A DNA stretch of 64,000 nucleotides from Siphonodentalium dalli (GCA_032622095.1 CP136062.1:53549849-53613848); one strand, 5' to 3'. Numbered from the stretch's first letter, positions 35,701 through 43,935 are shown. Notes: generated from the sequence alone by a model not told the origin. Numbers and translations: made by a program.

Positions 35701-36267
35701 GAAGTCGAAGTCGTCTGCGACATGACGACAGCCGGAGGTGGATGGACCATTTTGCAGCAAAGAAGAGACGGAAGCACCAATTTTTTTAGGAACTGGACAG
35801 AATACGAAAACGGATTTGGCGATCGTACCACAATTGGAAACTACTGGATCGGACTGAAGAACATTCACCAACTATCTTCAATTGGCACTACCGAGTTGTA
35901 CGTCAGCCTGACCACAACAAACGGACTGAATAAATATGCTCGATATTCCACTTTCAGTATCGGTGACGCTTCAAACAACTACGCTCTCCGCGTGTCAATG
36001 TACAACGGTAACGCGGGCGATTCTCTGAATTATCATAACAGGATTCCGTTCAGCACTTTCGACAACGACCACACCGAGTCTGGATGTAACTCGCCATGTA
36101 CCGTCCAAGAGCACGGGGCGTGGTGGTACCGCTGTTGCTCTTATTCCAACCTAAACGGGGAGTATCAAAACACAACGTTCGGAAATGCTCGTGGAATGCT
36201 CTGGATCATCGACCTCGACATGCGATCTGTGATGCACACCACGATGATGCTCCGCTCGGCTGGATAA
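9428..36267 (+). CDS. Secreted PAN-EGF-(Thr-rich stalk)-fibrinogen domain protein, whole gene
   Basis: This span joins exons whose phases agree throughout. 9428-9733 ends in phase 0, and 12075-12180 starts in phase 0 and ends in phase 1. Eight optional phase 1-1 mini-exons lie at 19539-22381, and 35630-36267 starts in phase 1. The three anchor exons total 1050 bases, which is 349 aa plus stop. Adding all eight mini-exons gives 562 aa. The order is signal peptide, PAN/apple-like segment, EGF-like module, threonine-rich stalk, fibrinogen C-terminal domain. Proteins of this class are extracellular and fibrinogen domains usually bind carbohydrate or acetylated ligands, often in innate recognition; that role here is inference. 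The intron before the fibrinogen exon is very large because of transposon insertions. Further exons I did not recognise could exist. Confidence 0.7.
9779..10222 (+). repeat. Minisatellite of about 61-bp units, seven copies
   Basis: Each unit joins two related halves of about 30 bases. One contains 'ggattcatacccctctgtta' and ends 'actggtactc'. The other contains 'ggattcatatgccgatttta' and ends 'accggtattca'. Both halves share the start GGATTCATA and the end GGTANTC, so the 61-bp unit is a dimer of a 30-bp ancestor. A lone degenerate half copy is at about 10419-10470. The array sits at the 5' end of intron 1 of the lectin-like gene. Confidence 0.9.
10765..11215. mobile_element. MITE-like element with inverted arms of about 85 bp
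   Basis: 10771-10850 and 11121-11203 are inverted copies that share 'cgatgttagg.ttgta', 'tcgaaatt' and 'attcaatctgancaa' in complementary order. The roughly 270-base centre has no ORF or recognisable motif. Target duplications were not identified. It lies in intron 1. Confidence 0.55.
11216..12074. other. Intron 1 remainder
   Basis: There are overlapping short frames on both strands at 11255-11732 but none with protein family character. Nothing else is recognised before the exon 2 acceptor, which is 'ttccacgcag' ending at 12074. Confidence 0.4.
12075..12180 (+). CDS. Exon 2: EGF-like module
   Basis: After the acceptor 'attcttccacgcag' the phase-0 frame reads EPSHPCILSPCGANSIC, then SPSFISDTGYRCIPFDRT. 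This is the PC-x4-C-x5-C ... GYRC core of an EGF-like repeat. The exon stops after one extra G in front of the donor GTGAGT at 12181, so it ends in phase 1. That matches the start of the fibrinogen exon (AT, giving GAT, Asp) and of the mini-exons (AA, giving GAA, Glu). The module is short and lacks the last cysteine or two of a standard EGF; the Cys of the following DCKEL in the fibrinogen exon cannot be assumed to substitute. The exon is only 106 bases and no similarity search supports it, so confidence rests on the phase match, the splice signals and the cysteine pattern. Confidence 0.65.
12480..12582. mobile_element. Hairpin MITE
   Basis: The arms 12483-12506 and 12558-12580 are inverted copies ('gtatatatagtgtccagt' against 'actgggcactatatacac'). 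An inner stem pairs CAGTTG with CAACTG around 'cgaagcgaagccgag'. No coding content. Confidence 0.55.
12983..13147. mobile_element. Hairpin MITE with 72-bp arms
   Basis: 12984-13055 and 13075-13146 are nearly exact inverted copies, including 'ctacaacgagt', 'gtttatagcgg' and 'acgagtccagtaaatt' in complementary order, around a centre of about 20 bases. The element at 52515-52606 shares the pattern 'gaatttac..aacgag' and the following 'catgatc.aaaa', so the two probably belong to one family. Confidence 0.7.
13960..14772. mobile_element. Palindrome-array element: GGAGATATCTCC units between inverted ends
   Basis: The ends start TATGGGGCGCCATC and are inverted copies over about 45 bases with four mismatches. 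They are flanked on both sides by GATTTG (13954-13959 and 14773-14778), a perfect 6-bp target duplication. The roughly 720 bases inside consist almost wholly of the self-complementary word GGAGATATCTCC and relatives such as AGCAGATATCTGCT, separated by 5-15 base spacers ('ttggatccaa', 'ttgaaat', 'cataatcc'). There is no ORF of its own; the minus-strand frames here merely translate the repeat (RRYLLG, KEISPW). The only interior interruption is a roughly 55-base unique patch near 14365-14420. The superfamily is unknown. Confidence 0.8.
14773..19320. other. Intron 2, first part: no gene recognised
   Basis: This is long AT-rich intron sequence, with ACA/CAC-rich stretches around 15.1-16.7 kb. Frames of 60-103 codons occur on both strands but none shows a domain, a signal peptide or consistent coding character. 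A 30-base segment at 18900-18929 is the exact reverse complement of 13191-13220. No tRNA or other RNA gene was seen. Confidence 0.4.
19539..19622 (+). CDS. Mini-exon A (28 codons, Thr-rich)
   Basis: The acceptor 'cgtacacaatcag' follows a pyrimidine-rich stretch, and the donor is CAG|GTATGT. In the phase-1 frame it reads SEK, a Thr run, a few substitutions from ACN to CCA/ATA, then PTYA. At 84 bases it preserves the frame. It is the first and most diverged of the array, with a run of acg codons near its end. Confidence 0.6.
19996..20031 (+). CDS. Mini-exon B (12 codons, Thr-rich)
   Basis: The acceptor is 'cccctttcttacaccatcag' and the donor is CAG|GTATGT. The exon is 36 bases and reads SETTTTTTTYA in phase 1. 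It is the same length as mini-exon E. Confidence 0.6.
20232..20396 (+). CDS. Mini-exon C (55 codons, Thr/Ser-rich)
   Basis: The acceptor is 'gtccttcttacaacatcag' and the donor is CAG|GTATGT. At 165 bases this is the longest of the set. The phase-1 frame reads S-E, then Thr runs broken by single Ile, Ser, Arg-Ser and Ser-Ser, ending in PTYA. The substitutions (ATC, TCC, CGT, AGT, CGA-type changes read as Thr/Ser) keep the frame open and threonine-rich. Composition is that of a heavily O-glycosylated mucin-like segment. The upstream intronic block is shortened here relative to B and D. Confidence 0.65.
20746..20805 (+). CDS. Mini-exon D (20 codons)
   Basis: The acceptor is 'ctttcttacatcaccag' and the donor is CAG|GTATGT. 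The exon is 60 bases and reads SE, a Thr run, then AEQTYA, a variant tail shared only with mini-exon G. Confidence 0.6.
21173..21208 (+). CDS. Mini-exon E (12 codons)
   Basis: This is the copy of B in the second trio. It starts with AT instead of AA, so the junction codon would be GAT (Asp) rather than GAA (Glu). The acceptor is 'cccctttcttacaccatcag', the donor is CAG|GTATGT and the length is 36 bases. Confidence 0.6.
21409..21570 (+). CDS. Mini-exon F (54 codons, Thr/Ser-rich)
   Basis: This is the copy of C in the second trio. At 162 bases it is one codon shorter. It has lost the internal Arg and has a longer CCA/ACC block. It ends SS, a Thr run, PTYA, in front of CAG|GTATGT. The frame is preserved despite several repeat-length differences from C. 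Confidence 0.65.
21921..21965 (+). CDS. Mini-exon G (15 codons)
   Basis: This is the copy of D in the second trio with a shorter Thr run. It is 45 bases and has the same AEQTYA end, the acceptor 'ctttcttacatcaccag' and the donor CAG|GTATGT. Confidence 0.6.
22331..22381 (+). CDS. Mini-exon H (17 codons)
   Basis: This is the first exon of a third, incomplete trio. It is 51 bases and reads SE, a Thr run with one Pro, then TYA. The acceptor is 'cccctttcttacaccatcag' and the donor is CAG|GTATGT. The array ends about 300 bases later. Confidence 0.6.
22690..23548. other. Intron 2 spacer with two G runs
   Basis: No gene was recognised. There is a 21-base G run at 22926-22946 and a 17-base G run at 23139-23155, with shorter G-rich blocks ('cctcaggggg', 'gcgggggaac') between. 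Frames crossing them are not convincing. Confidence 0.5.
24515..25022. mobile_element. Second copy of the Tc1/mariner-like MITE
   Basis: It is collinear with 1026-1534 and has the same interior words. The ends are diverged ('actgtacaagtcag' left, 'ttttgactggttatg' right). Confidence 0.55.
26125..29951 (-). pseudogene. LINE ORF2: endonuclease and reverse transcriptase, lightly damaged
   Basis: The ORF codes for about 1275 residues. It has an apurinic-type endonuclease from MSVKILSMNCQGLG, with CLQDVHF, VNIYGPN, CGDYNIALNP and the beginning of the final DHS motif. Next is a linker with RGYWKFNNSLL and then the reverse transcriptase. RT landmarks are NWRPISLLN, LIDFEKAFDSVSW, GCRQGDPISPYIF and the catalytic QYADDTSLFLD. 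The C-terminus has a zinc-knuckle-like C-x2-C-x9-H-x4-C motif within NVTCSFCKIEKETISHLMFQC. Damage is of three kinds. A patch near 29240-29278 has the expected DHSIATVNFK in another frame, with the frame restored after it. A frameshift lies near 28430 between VRSLNYG and LDKGELS. One in-frame TAA is at 26872-26874. The motif set places it in the L1/Tx1 group. Confidence 0.85.
29952..31249 (-). other. Long inter-ORF spacer of the L1-like element
   Basis: This is 1.3 kb between ORF1 and ORF2 with no long frame. A roughly 100-base segment is repeated at 30905-31080 ('agattcagatcagattaaa', 'ggttggttacag') and partly again near 31090-31150, so it contains diverged tandem copies. Confidence 0.6.
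31250..32194 (-). CDS. LINE ORF1: coiled-coil nucleic-acid-binding protein
   Basis: The ORF codes for 314 residues from MGDGKDDKTQG; an upstream in-frame Met would add 14. The first 40 residues are Lys/Pro-rich and basic. A long heptad-like helical region follows, about residues 50-165, with ETEADLLREEVDVYRAEN and YLRQQLNKAEQYSRK. The C-terminal half resembles the RRM and C-terminal domain of L1-type ORF1 proteins: the motif AEQYSRKTCVRALDIQV, then ADIVAAHRLPSK, PCIVKFLRADTRNMVF, and VRDDLTRDNLQLM. In this family the protein trimerises through the coiled coil, binds the element's RNA and forms the retrotransposition particle. The frame is intact. Confidence 0.8.
   Translation of the reverse strand: MGDGKDDKTQGKKGTPKVPAAPIKEKQKDKAPASKRAREERDSLGANSSFMESEAFKGLTEQLTRLETHMDTLPTVKFMEEFLSKGIEEKFESFKTQLQADIDKHISVHIKDLTDKINHYETEADLLREEVDVYRAENDNLKTDIKYLRQQLNKAEQYSRKTCVRALDIQVTENDDHTLAERFCNIVNQSQTEIKISTADIVAAHRLPSKSQPPPCIVKFLRADTRNMVFQKRNVLKQKKTDGSMAPVKVRDDLTRDNLQLMNSLFDHRMVKYGYHRNGFIWAKLQNDTNVKVDILENLDHLFKDAAKRSTARK
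34080..35629. repeat. End of intron 2 with a direct duplication of about 270 bp
   Basis: About 34333-34595 and 34769-35050 are direct, diverged copies. Both read 'gtgatttagtgatg.cgtca', 'atggcgatatcacgagt', 'gatttgtggagctaga', 'tcacttgcgttaccgga' and 'ctctgccagca'. The second copy carries a small internal repeat of 'atggcgatatcacgagt'. No exon is visible in the rest. The intron ends with 'tttttatgttgcag' at 35616-35629. Confidence 0.7.
35630..36267 (+). CDS. Last exon: fibrinogen C-terminal (FReD) domain
   Basis: After the acceptor 'tgttattttta-tgttgcag' the exon starts with AT, completing an Asp codon with the phase-1 G of the previous exon, then CKELKAAGVRNDGSYKI. The domain is about 211 residues, the normal length. 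It contains the standard landmarks VVCDMTTAGGGWTILQQRRDGS, NFFRNWTEYENGFGD, YWIGLKNIHQLS, the calcium-site region FSTFDNDH and GAWWYRCCSYSNLNGEY, and it ends MRSVMHTTMMLRSAG. In ficolins and related proteins the DxD region binds calcium and the neighbouring C-terminal half binds acetylated sugars; ligand binding here is inference. The Cys-Cys pair in YRCC and the SGCNSPC insertion differ from the commonest pattern. A frame open from 35572 is only intron read-through. Confidence 0.93.
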
Positions 36268-36336
36268 TACGCTTCATTGCTTTCTCGATAGAAGGGTCAT
36301 TTGGGGTCAAATGTCATTGAAGGTGCACATAGTGAT

Positions 36337-36342
36337 AATAAA
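36337..36342 (+). promoter_or_regulatory. Poly(A) signal AATAAA of the lectin-like gene
   Basis: A canonical AATAAA lies 70 bases after the fibrinogen-exon stop, giving a short 3' UTR of roughly 90 bases. It supports this exon being the last. Confidence 0.7.
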
Positions 36343-37679
36343 CGGACTCAGATGAGTGTATGAACGCGATAGCTTCTTTACCAGGCAGATAATATGTCAA
36401 GAATAATAATGGATACTATAGAGTGAATGTTGTGATAACATTCAGCTACAATGGATGGCTATTGATCTATGAAAGATATATGGTCGCAGAAAAATGTTAA
36501 ATGAAGGTACATTATCAAATGAATGAAGTTAGTTTTGATCGCGTTTGTAATCCTGTTTCGATCATTGCAGTGTAAATTGGATGGCACTTGTATAATCCGG
36601 TTATCACAAATAACATCATTCTGTTATCACATAACAGATGTGAATTATATAAAATAAATGTAATCGCCTTCACTATTGCAAACAATACAGTTTCATAACA
36701 TGGTAATGCATAAAAGTGTCGTTGCAGTGACATAGCAGGGACGTGCTGGATGGTCTCAGTTGGGGGTTTGTCCATTTGCCAATTCCCAACTGCATCGCCG
36801 CCCCTTGAGCCAAACCATAATCTCTCAAACTTTCCACCTGTTGGAAATTTCCAACAAGACGCCTCCCAAAGTTTGAAAATGAAGGCTGCTACAAATAACA
36901 AATTCCCGAATTATAATCAATGGCTTTACGTGATGTATAATGGTATGATACATGATCGAGCTTATGCGTGTGGTTCTAAAGAACAAGTTTGGATCATGCG
37001 TAACTCAATCTCAGAGACAGCTTTCAGGCCACCTACTGTATTAAGTCACCAGTTCCTGTATCACACCATTGTACATCACACAAAGCCATGACGACAATTT
37101 TCGAAACTTGGAAATTTCAGGCCTGACACAACATTAGTTGGAATTTTCTCCAAGATATAGGTTGAAATTGTTATCATTTTCTTTGAATGTCCAACCAGTG
37201 ATTAGTGGGGAATTTATTTTTTAGACGAACATCAGTATATTTTTCTGCATGTTGTCAACATATTGGTTTGAAATGGCATTCAGTTGGAAATTTTCCAACC
37301 TTAGTGTCAGGTCAGCTGGTCAGGTTGGAACTGTGAGATTACGATCTGTTTCAAAGGGCGAGGATGCAGTTGCGCGTAGCTCAACCTTAGAAATAACAGT
37401 TAGGAAACCGACTTGGCATAAACTTTAGTGAGAAACCAGTTTGGGACAAATGTACTTACAGCTCACATTTGTTAAGAAAATTAAAGCAAAAGTGGTGTGC
37501 TTTAATATCTCTGATAAGTATAAAATAACATCGATAATTTCATATGCAAGGACATGTATATTTTATAAAGCATGTACGAAGAAATGTTTTATCACACTTG
37601 AAACATAGCCCTTCTATCAAGAAAGCAACATCGAGCATCGTTGAAATGTTTGTGCAGAATATTCAGTTTGTCAAATGTG
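36343..37679. other. Downstream flank, no gene recognised
   Basis: There are several copies of a short palindromic word GTTGGAAATTTCCAAC and variants (36840-36855, 37280-37296 and also 35274 upstream), in places next to 'ggcattcagttgg'. They look like scattered remnants of one repeat. Frames at 36515-37091 overlap on both strands and are not convincing. Confidence 0.4.
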
Positions 37680-38095
37680 TGCATGTATTATTATGAGATA
37701 GAGTATGAAGATAATTAAGGATATTGAGAGTGTGTGAGAGGAGAGCAAATGAAATAGTGAGAAAGTTTGAATTGGAATATGATTGACGGGGTGACAGACA
37801 TAACAGAGAAAATGGGATGTAAGAGGAGACAGAAAGAAGGAGAGAAAACAGATCGTCAGAATAGACAAATATAGAGGCATGCAAGAGATGACGATAGAGT
37901 GAGCGTTACGATATTGAGAGAGGGAGAGACAGAGCAATAGGGGGTGAGGGCGATAGATAGGTGGAGGGTGATAGAGAGGAAGAGGCATGCATATATAGAG
38001 GAGGGATGGATATAGAGGGGGATGGGAGGGATATATAAAGGAAGGGGGAACATAGAGAGGGAGATATAGAGAGCGTGATATGGAGAGGGAGTACT
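37680..38095. repeat. Purine-rich (GA)n-like tract
   Basis: About 415 bases are dominated by GAGA and GGAGA words on the plus strand with interspersed T. The long minus-strand frame over it (about 37671-38120) is only the translation of a CT-rich strand (Ser/Leu/Pro/Tyr). Confidence 0.85.
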
Positions 38096-39144
38096 GTATG
38101 GAGTCACTGTTGTATATCATTTGGTCGCCGATAAAATTTTTGACGGCATGAACTTGGAATCACGCACAAAAATATTAACTTAAACCATTTTCAGGGCGCA
38201 TAAAACAAACGGTGTTTGGTGTAAACATTATTTATTTTGTATCCCAGATTTATACAATAATTTACAAGATGATGATACGTCTGAGAGAAGAGGATTTGAC
38301 ATCAAGCCCCAGGCGCTTATATGGATCCATCTCCTCAGAAAAGAACAATATATGCGTAGTGGAAAGATAGAACTAGAGATCGATAGCTTGGAGACAAAAT
38401 ATATAACGTTGAAAACAGAGGCATGGATGAAGTAAATGTCGAATTTAGGAAATGAAAAAGGAAACAAGACATATAGACAAATTTAAAAATTGGGATTATC
38501 ACTGCTCTGTATATAGCAGTATAATTTATAAATTTGAAATTAACGTTTTGATTAATTTTACTATTACTTATGGATTAGCCAAACGAGTTGCCAGTCGAGA
38601 GGAGTCACTTGATCGTTATGCATGCCTATCAACACAGCTATTTTGCTCAGGTTTCTTGATGCAATGATTCAATTAATTCAATTAGTAGATCGAAAGTATA
38701 ACTTTAAAATTTTAGTTGACGTTTGATAATGAACTTACTTGAATCTACTCGTAGAAAGTATAAATGATTGAGTTGCTTCGAATATGGTACGATTAAGACT
38801 TATCAAGTGCGAAGTGGATCTTTTCAATGGCATATCTGTTCTCCAGAGACTGCGATTTGAAACACAGAAGGTTTCGTTTCTAATGCGCAAGTATTTGGGA
38901 CAGTAAAGTAAGACATGGTCAGCGGTTTCGATTTGTCCACATGTGCACTTGTTGGTCTGAAGTAAGTGATTCCGGTAGAGATCATCATTAAGATTGCTAC
39001 ATAAAAATTTCCAAAGTATCTGAGTTTTCGTTTCGTCGGGCAGTGCATTCCATTCCCGTGTAGTTGCGGGTCATTCACCATATAACTAATGAAACGGTAT
39101 GGGACCGTCGGACACCGTCAAACCGACAGTATGTTTTAATAGTG
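38096..39144 (+). mobile_element. CACTG-ended element remnant split by a LINE fragment
   Basis: 38096-38220 matches 2576-2700 ('ctgtatggagtca', 'tggtcgccgataaa', 'ttgacggcatga'). 39078-39144 matches 2715-2789 ('aatgaaacggtatggga', 'aaccgacagta'). The right end 'tagtg' is followed by TA. Between them is the insertion at about 38221-39074. GA tracts lie on both sides of the remnant. Confidence 0.65.
38820..39070 (-). pseudogene. 3' coding end of a LINE (5'-truncated copy)
   Basis: The minus-strand frame reads EWNALPDETKTQILWKFL, NLNDDLYRNHLLQTNK, then CTCGQIETADHVLLYCPKY and LRIRNE. This is the C-x-C...H...C end domain found at the C-terminus of many CR1/Jockey-type LINE polyproteins. It is the same type as the end of the intact ORF at 47285-50767, where CACGELEDTEHYLLECERY is seen. 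The reverse transcriptase is missing. The element probably extends to about 38221 as 3' UTR. Confidence 0.65.
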
Positions 39145-39213
39145 TACGAGAGAGAGAGAGAGAGAGATTGTATGTGAGAGAGCGAGAGAGATAGAGAGAG
39201 AGAGAGAGAGAGA
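39145..39213. repeat. (GA)n microsatellite
   Basis: Nearly pure GA, interrupted once by 'ttgtatgtgagagagc'. It begins immediately after the transposon end. Confidence 0.9.
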
Positions 39214-39940
39214 CAAACAAATGGAATGTTAAAGATGAATTGGAGAGAGGACAATAGGAACAAAATGGTGCAATGAGGTAAATAGTTGTGACAGGGTATA
39301 CAATATAGTGGGAGACAGCTTACAGACTGAGCGATGAGAGAACTGGTTAGAGTGAGCGATTTAATAAGTCAACCCATTCATGGAAGGCTTCGGTTGTCTG
39401 ATATTGACTTTTAGCTGATACATTGTTATCAGGTGTTGAAATTTTCTCAGACGTCCAAAATTAAAGATCGCCTGTAATCACAATTGCTGGACACAACATT
39501 TAATTTTATTTATCATACGCATGTATAACCAAATATTACTAATAAAAAAGACCAGTTAGGAAATCTTTCAATCATCGATGTGTCATTGTTCCTATATAAA
39601 CTTCACGCGTATGTGTACATATGATATTGCCCACCACATTACCACGGGCTAAGCTCACGATGTACAATTTTAATTATGCAATTTTTCAAAATGCAAACTG
39701 CAATCAATTGCACACGCTGTCATTAGTACCCTGTTAAATTCAGGCCCTGTTAAATTCAGGTGTCCAAATATCCCACAGTGTCCAAATTTACCCTGCTTTA
39801 CCCTAATGGAAACAACCAATGAACTTGAAGCAATTAGCATCCCGCGCGCATATTTGAAAAAACGCGCTCGAATTATAACTTTCGGAGAGGTTGTATGTCG
39901 TTGATCCGTGTTGTGCGTGCCGCGTTTTATGAAACTGTTC
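39214..39940. other. Intergenic stretch, nothing recognised
   Basis: Only a short duplicated phrase near 39730-39765 ('ccctgttaaattcagg' twice) stands out. Confidence 0.4.
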
Positions 39941-39947
39941 GTTTGGA

Positions 39948-40028
39948 TTACAACAACAACAACAACAACAACAGCAGCAGCAGCAATAACAACAACAGCA
40001 GCAACAACAACAATAACAACAACAACAG
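39948..40028. repeat. (CAA/CAG)n microsatellite
   Basis: Imperfect CAA repeats with CAG and AAT interruptions. Unlike the mini-exons at 19-22 kb it is not preceded by a splice acceptor or followed by ACTTACGCAG|GT, so I treat it as non-coding. Confidence 0.8.
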
Positions 40029-40029
40029 A

Positions 40030-42030
40030 GTGCTAATGACCGTGTGTGAATCGATTGCGTGTTGCAATTTGATACATTGAAGATCGGTAGATTTCCTAAC
40101 TCGGTCTTTTTATTAGTAATATGATAAAGCAAACGATAAATTAAAACTGTGCATTGTACATTTGAAGCAGTAGAGGGAATAAATTAATGGATCATAGTTC
40201 AGTATTATGAGTACACGGACACTGTGACCTTTATTTCCAGGACAATCGTTCATTTTTTCTACATATATACTTTTACGTATACTAGATCGGTAAACGATCG
40301 CTCATTGTTCCGTAAATGTCAAAACGTTGAGACAATGTACATGCAGGTATCGTATATAAATTATATGTAGTTATACGTAATTGGAGGAACTACTAACCCC
40401 GTCGTCCATGTTGGGTGGAGCTATTTGTTCAGCAAACTTTTTCTGTGATGATTTCGTCGACGTATTATGAATTATGAAGAGTCACACTGCCACTGTACTG
40501 CACATCAAAGTATCAAATTAAATTTAGTCATACAATAGAGCGGCAAAATTGTGTTGACCAAACTAGACAATGGGGTAGTTCACTTACAACAACATTTAAT
40601 TGATTTACAATACTTATGTGTACTTTCTAAATTTACGGCAATTACAACCGTCATAGATATAAACATTAGTCCTTCCACATATAATTATTCCGTAAAATGT
40701 CGAACCAAAGTCCTGCAAATATACAGTCAGTTAGGGAACAGTTACATTTAGGGAACAATGAGCTGCCAAATATTTTTCAACCCTTTAATTGTTCTGTAAA
40801 ATTATAGAAACCCTTTTAACATTGTATACATAAGAGCTGACATTTGCTCTTCATCTTTGTATTAATTTGGATGTCCATATGGAGAATTCGTAATGAGAAA
40901 TGACTGTGTCTAACGAAATCAAATTAAATTAATTTGGATGTTTCTTTCGCCTGGTAAGAAAATTGTGACGTCAAATAGGATGGGCCATAATTAACACATA
41001 CATGCGCAGTAGATCCAAAATTAATCATATTATTGTGAATGTACGAATATATAACCAAACCCTTTGAAAAATGCCGTAGTCTGGCGAATCGAGTTGGCAT
41101 CGTATCACATTAAACATTCTAATTTTCACCCAAAATTCAACGTTTGTATCTGAATTTAGAACACGCGGGAAGAAACAATTATACCGATGCGAGTTTGTTT
41201 TTTAAGTGTGGACACTTTGTGTTTAATTTATCCTCGAGAAATAGCTGACGTCTATTCATCACATGACATCACACTGATTGGATAGGACGGATTCGTCACG
41301 TTTAAATATTATCTACGTAAACATCTAGGTTTAAGCACCAACTATATAACTACAGAGAACGGAATGTATAACTACGGAGAACTCTTGTTGATTATTTGTG
41401 TTTTTCTTATATGTAATTCTTTAAACCCATGTACACATGGCGTAAGAATAAACAATTATTATTATTAGAGAACGGGGCGCATTAATACCAAGAACAGGAT
41501 ATGACAACCACCCTCTGATTATAGAGCGTGCGTAAGTGACTTGAACCTAGTGCGATTGTCGCTTTGGTGCGCGCATATGAGTCTCACTGCCTGGCCGTTA
41601 CAATCCGATGCACCAACCATTACACAATATTTAAATACCCCGTCTGTGTTACACTAAATCGTGATTGGTGACTTGTCAACCGCCAATTGTGCCACCCGTT
41701 TCATATCCCAATAACATAAATTCGCCTAATAACACAAAGACCATAACGCGAACACGGCGTCACACATTATTGACCTAATCTGACCTGATCACAACAATCT
41801 GTCAGCAGGCAGAATAAGTGGGCGTGCTTTCCAAGTTCAGCCGAATTTCACCCGAATCAGGTAATTTATATCGATCACGTTATCGTTGCTAAGTGCTTGG
41901 AAATCTTATACTGGGCTGACTTAGTGTGTTGCGTGGGCTAGTCTCAAATTTGGGAGATTTTGTGAAAATAAATAATAATACACTCAGATTTTATATGAGA
42001 ACTAATAATAAAAAATCTATATAGATATAC
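40030..42030. other. Intergenic stretch with a possible retroposon 3' end
   Basis: No gene was recognised. At 41426-41468 there is a palindrome CCATGTACACATGG, then AATAAA (41447-41452) and an ATT repeat. This arrangement is typical of CR1/L2-type LINE or dependent SINE 3' ends; the body could not be identified. Confidence 0.35.
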
Positions 42031-42032
42031 TA

Positions 42033-42188
42033 TAAGAAATGCATGTATTGGCTGTGTGCTATTTTTGGGATACGTCGTTGTGGGGGGTCACATTTGGTGA
42101 GAACCGCATCGCGGTTCTCATAATGTGTTCCATCAGCACCGTACCCCCCGATAGCACATAACCACTACATGTGTAAATTCATTTCTTA
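42033..42188. mobile_element. Hairpin MITE
   Basis: The ends 'taagaaatg' and 'catttctta' and the inner blocks 'ctgtgtgctat', 'ggggggt' and 'gagaacc' are mirrored on the two sides of 'gcatcgc'. No coding content. Confidence 0.6.
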
Positions 42189-43935
42189 AATCTCATGTGT
42201 GTTAATAGTTGTATATACCCAAAACATCAAATATAAACAAACGACTTGTGTGAGCTGTATCTACTCTCTACATGTATCATATATAGTACAATATTTATGC
42301 CGCTGGTGATTAAAATTATTGTGAGCGAGGAAAGTTTGTGCAATGTGAGAGGGCTGGTGTGTTCTAAGAAAGTCTGATCTTGATTTATAAATGCTTGCCG
42401 GATTTGTTTGTTTATGACAGTTGTGCATGTTGTGATTGATTTCTAATAAAATTATGAAGACAAACACTTTTCTTTTAAGTATAATTAGCTCCCCTTTTCT
42501 GTATATTATCCGGGTTAATACTCTGGGAGAAGAAATACTATCTCCGTGAGTTGTGCAAAAACCTCTCTATTCGAGAGATTTCGCAAAACTCATATCAGTT
42601 ACGATTACGGTTAGGGTAAAATACTATCACATTATGAACAAGCTCTATCTATGGCAGTGATGTTTTAACCGTATCAAATGACAGAATCTTGCAAACACAA
42701 TGCGCTAACATAACGCGACAAACAGAACCAAATCACCTTACTTCGAGTGGCATGACGTTTGAACGTCACTATTTTCTCACAGGACGGACTCGTAGTCATC
42801 AATTCTGTGAAAAAGTGTTTGGGTTGTCCGAAAGATTTACGACTGCTAATAGCTATTCATAACTCTTATCAGTAGTAGTTCATTGTGAAAAAGGTGTTTA
42901 AATGCTTGGTACAAACCGACACCATTGAAACCATATCCGTTATGTCGATTGAGGCTTCGTGGTTACGGTCATAATGTGTGTATACCTTGGTGTCATAGTA
43001 CCTTTACTGTAATCGTAATTTCTAACCGTGAAATTTGCAAAACATCTCATAAAGAATCATTCCCCGACAAATTCAATGTATCTTGACGTATGTGGTGGCT
43101 TGTAAAAACTTTATGTGTGATTTAAAACAATCAAGACTATATGTTTTGGTACAGAGCCGATCCTATCGGTATCTAAATACGAACTTAAAAACTGGATTCC
43201 ATGCTATAAACTGTGTTTGTATGTTTATTAGGAAATATTCTACAGATGTCAAGCTCACATCTGATGCGATTTGAACGTTAGCCATGTATGCGCCACAAGA
43301 AACGTTAGCATTTAAGCCTATGGAAAATATTTGGACCATTGTGACCTAACACATTCAACAACATGTATATTGTGAAATATTTTAATACTATTTGTGTTGG
43401 TTGCTGAAAAAAGTTCGTAATTGAGTTGTCTATTCCTAGTGCTTTGCAAATACCATAGATATGTTCTTGAATATTTCATACAGACAGGGAAGTGGCTAGA
43501 GTGTTTCTGTTGCGGGTTTTCACCTTTAAATTTCCACCCCCTTGAACCTGGCAAAACTCCCAAGTGGCGTAATATCAATAGCAAGCCCCCACCCGCTCCC
43601 GGTTTGAAATTTCCTAACTGGCTAACTGATTGTACCACACGAAAATTGGTTTGTTCAGATCGACGCACGCGACTTTTCCCGTTTTTTTCTAACTCCGCGC
43701 ACAGGGGCACCAATGGAGTACACCGGTAACCCATTTTCTAGTGAATCCTCGTTCGAACAAAGTATGAATGCAAATGGATATGGTCCATATGATGTAATGC
43801 ATGGTATGTTGATATATGTTACGACTAAAGGAAGTTACATAATAAGTGTGTTCAACATTAAAATAAATGTAATTTTCCACCCTCCGCATTCGTCTCGACG
43901 ATCGCCATTCGTCTCCGGTGTTTCGGAATCAAGTA
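42189..43935. other. Intergenic stretch with remnant of the outer MITE family
   Basis: 42567-42603 ('gagatttcgcaaaactca' then 'ttacgattacgg') resembles the terminus of the outer element at 23549. A related inverted piece ('tgtaatcgtaatttc...tttgcaaaacatctca') is near 43008-43050, so a degraded element of roughly 480 bases may lie between. Frames at 43318-43988 on both strands are unconvincing. Confidence 0.4.

Noticed and set aside
37671-38120. 149-codon minus-strand frame
   Set aside because: It is the translation of a CT-rich strand of a GA tract, of simple composition and with no domain.
39895-40132. Poly-Asn and poly-Cys frames, possible extra stalk exon
   Set aside because: The CAA/CAG repeat lacks the acceptor, the AGT-GAA start and the TAC-GCA-G|GT end shared by the eight mini-exons, and it lies beyond the terminal exon.
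43318-43734. 138-codon minus-strand frame with overlapping plus-strand frame
   Set aside because: Both strands are open over a low-complexity Pro/Gly-rich stretch, with no domain, splice context or conservation evidence.
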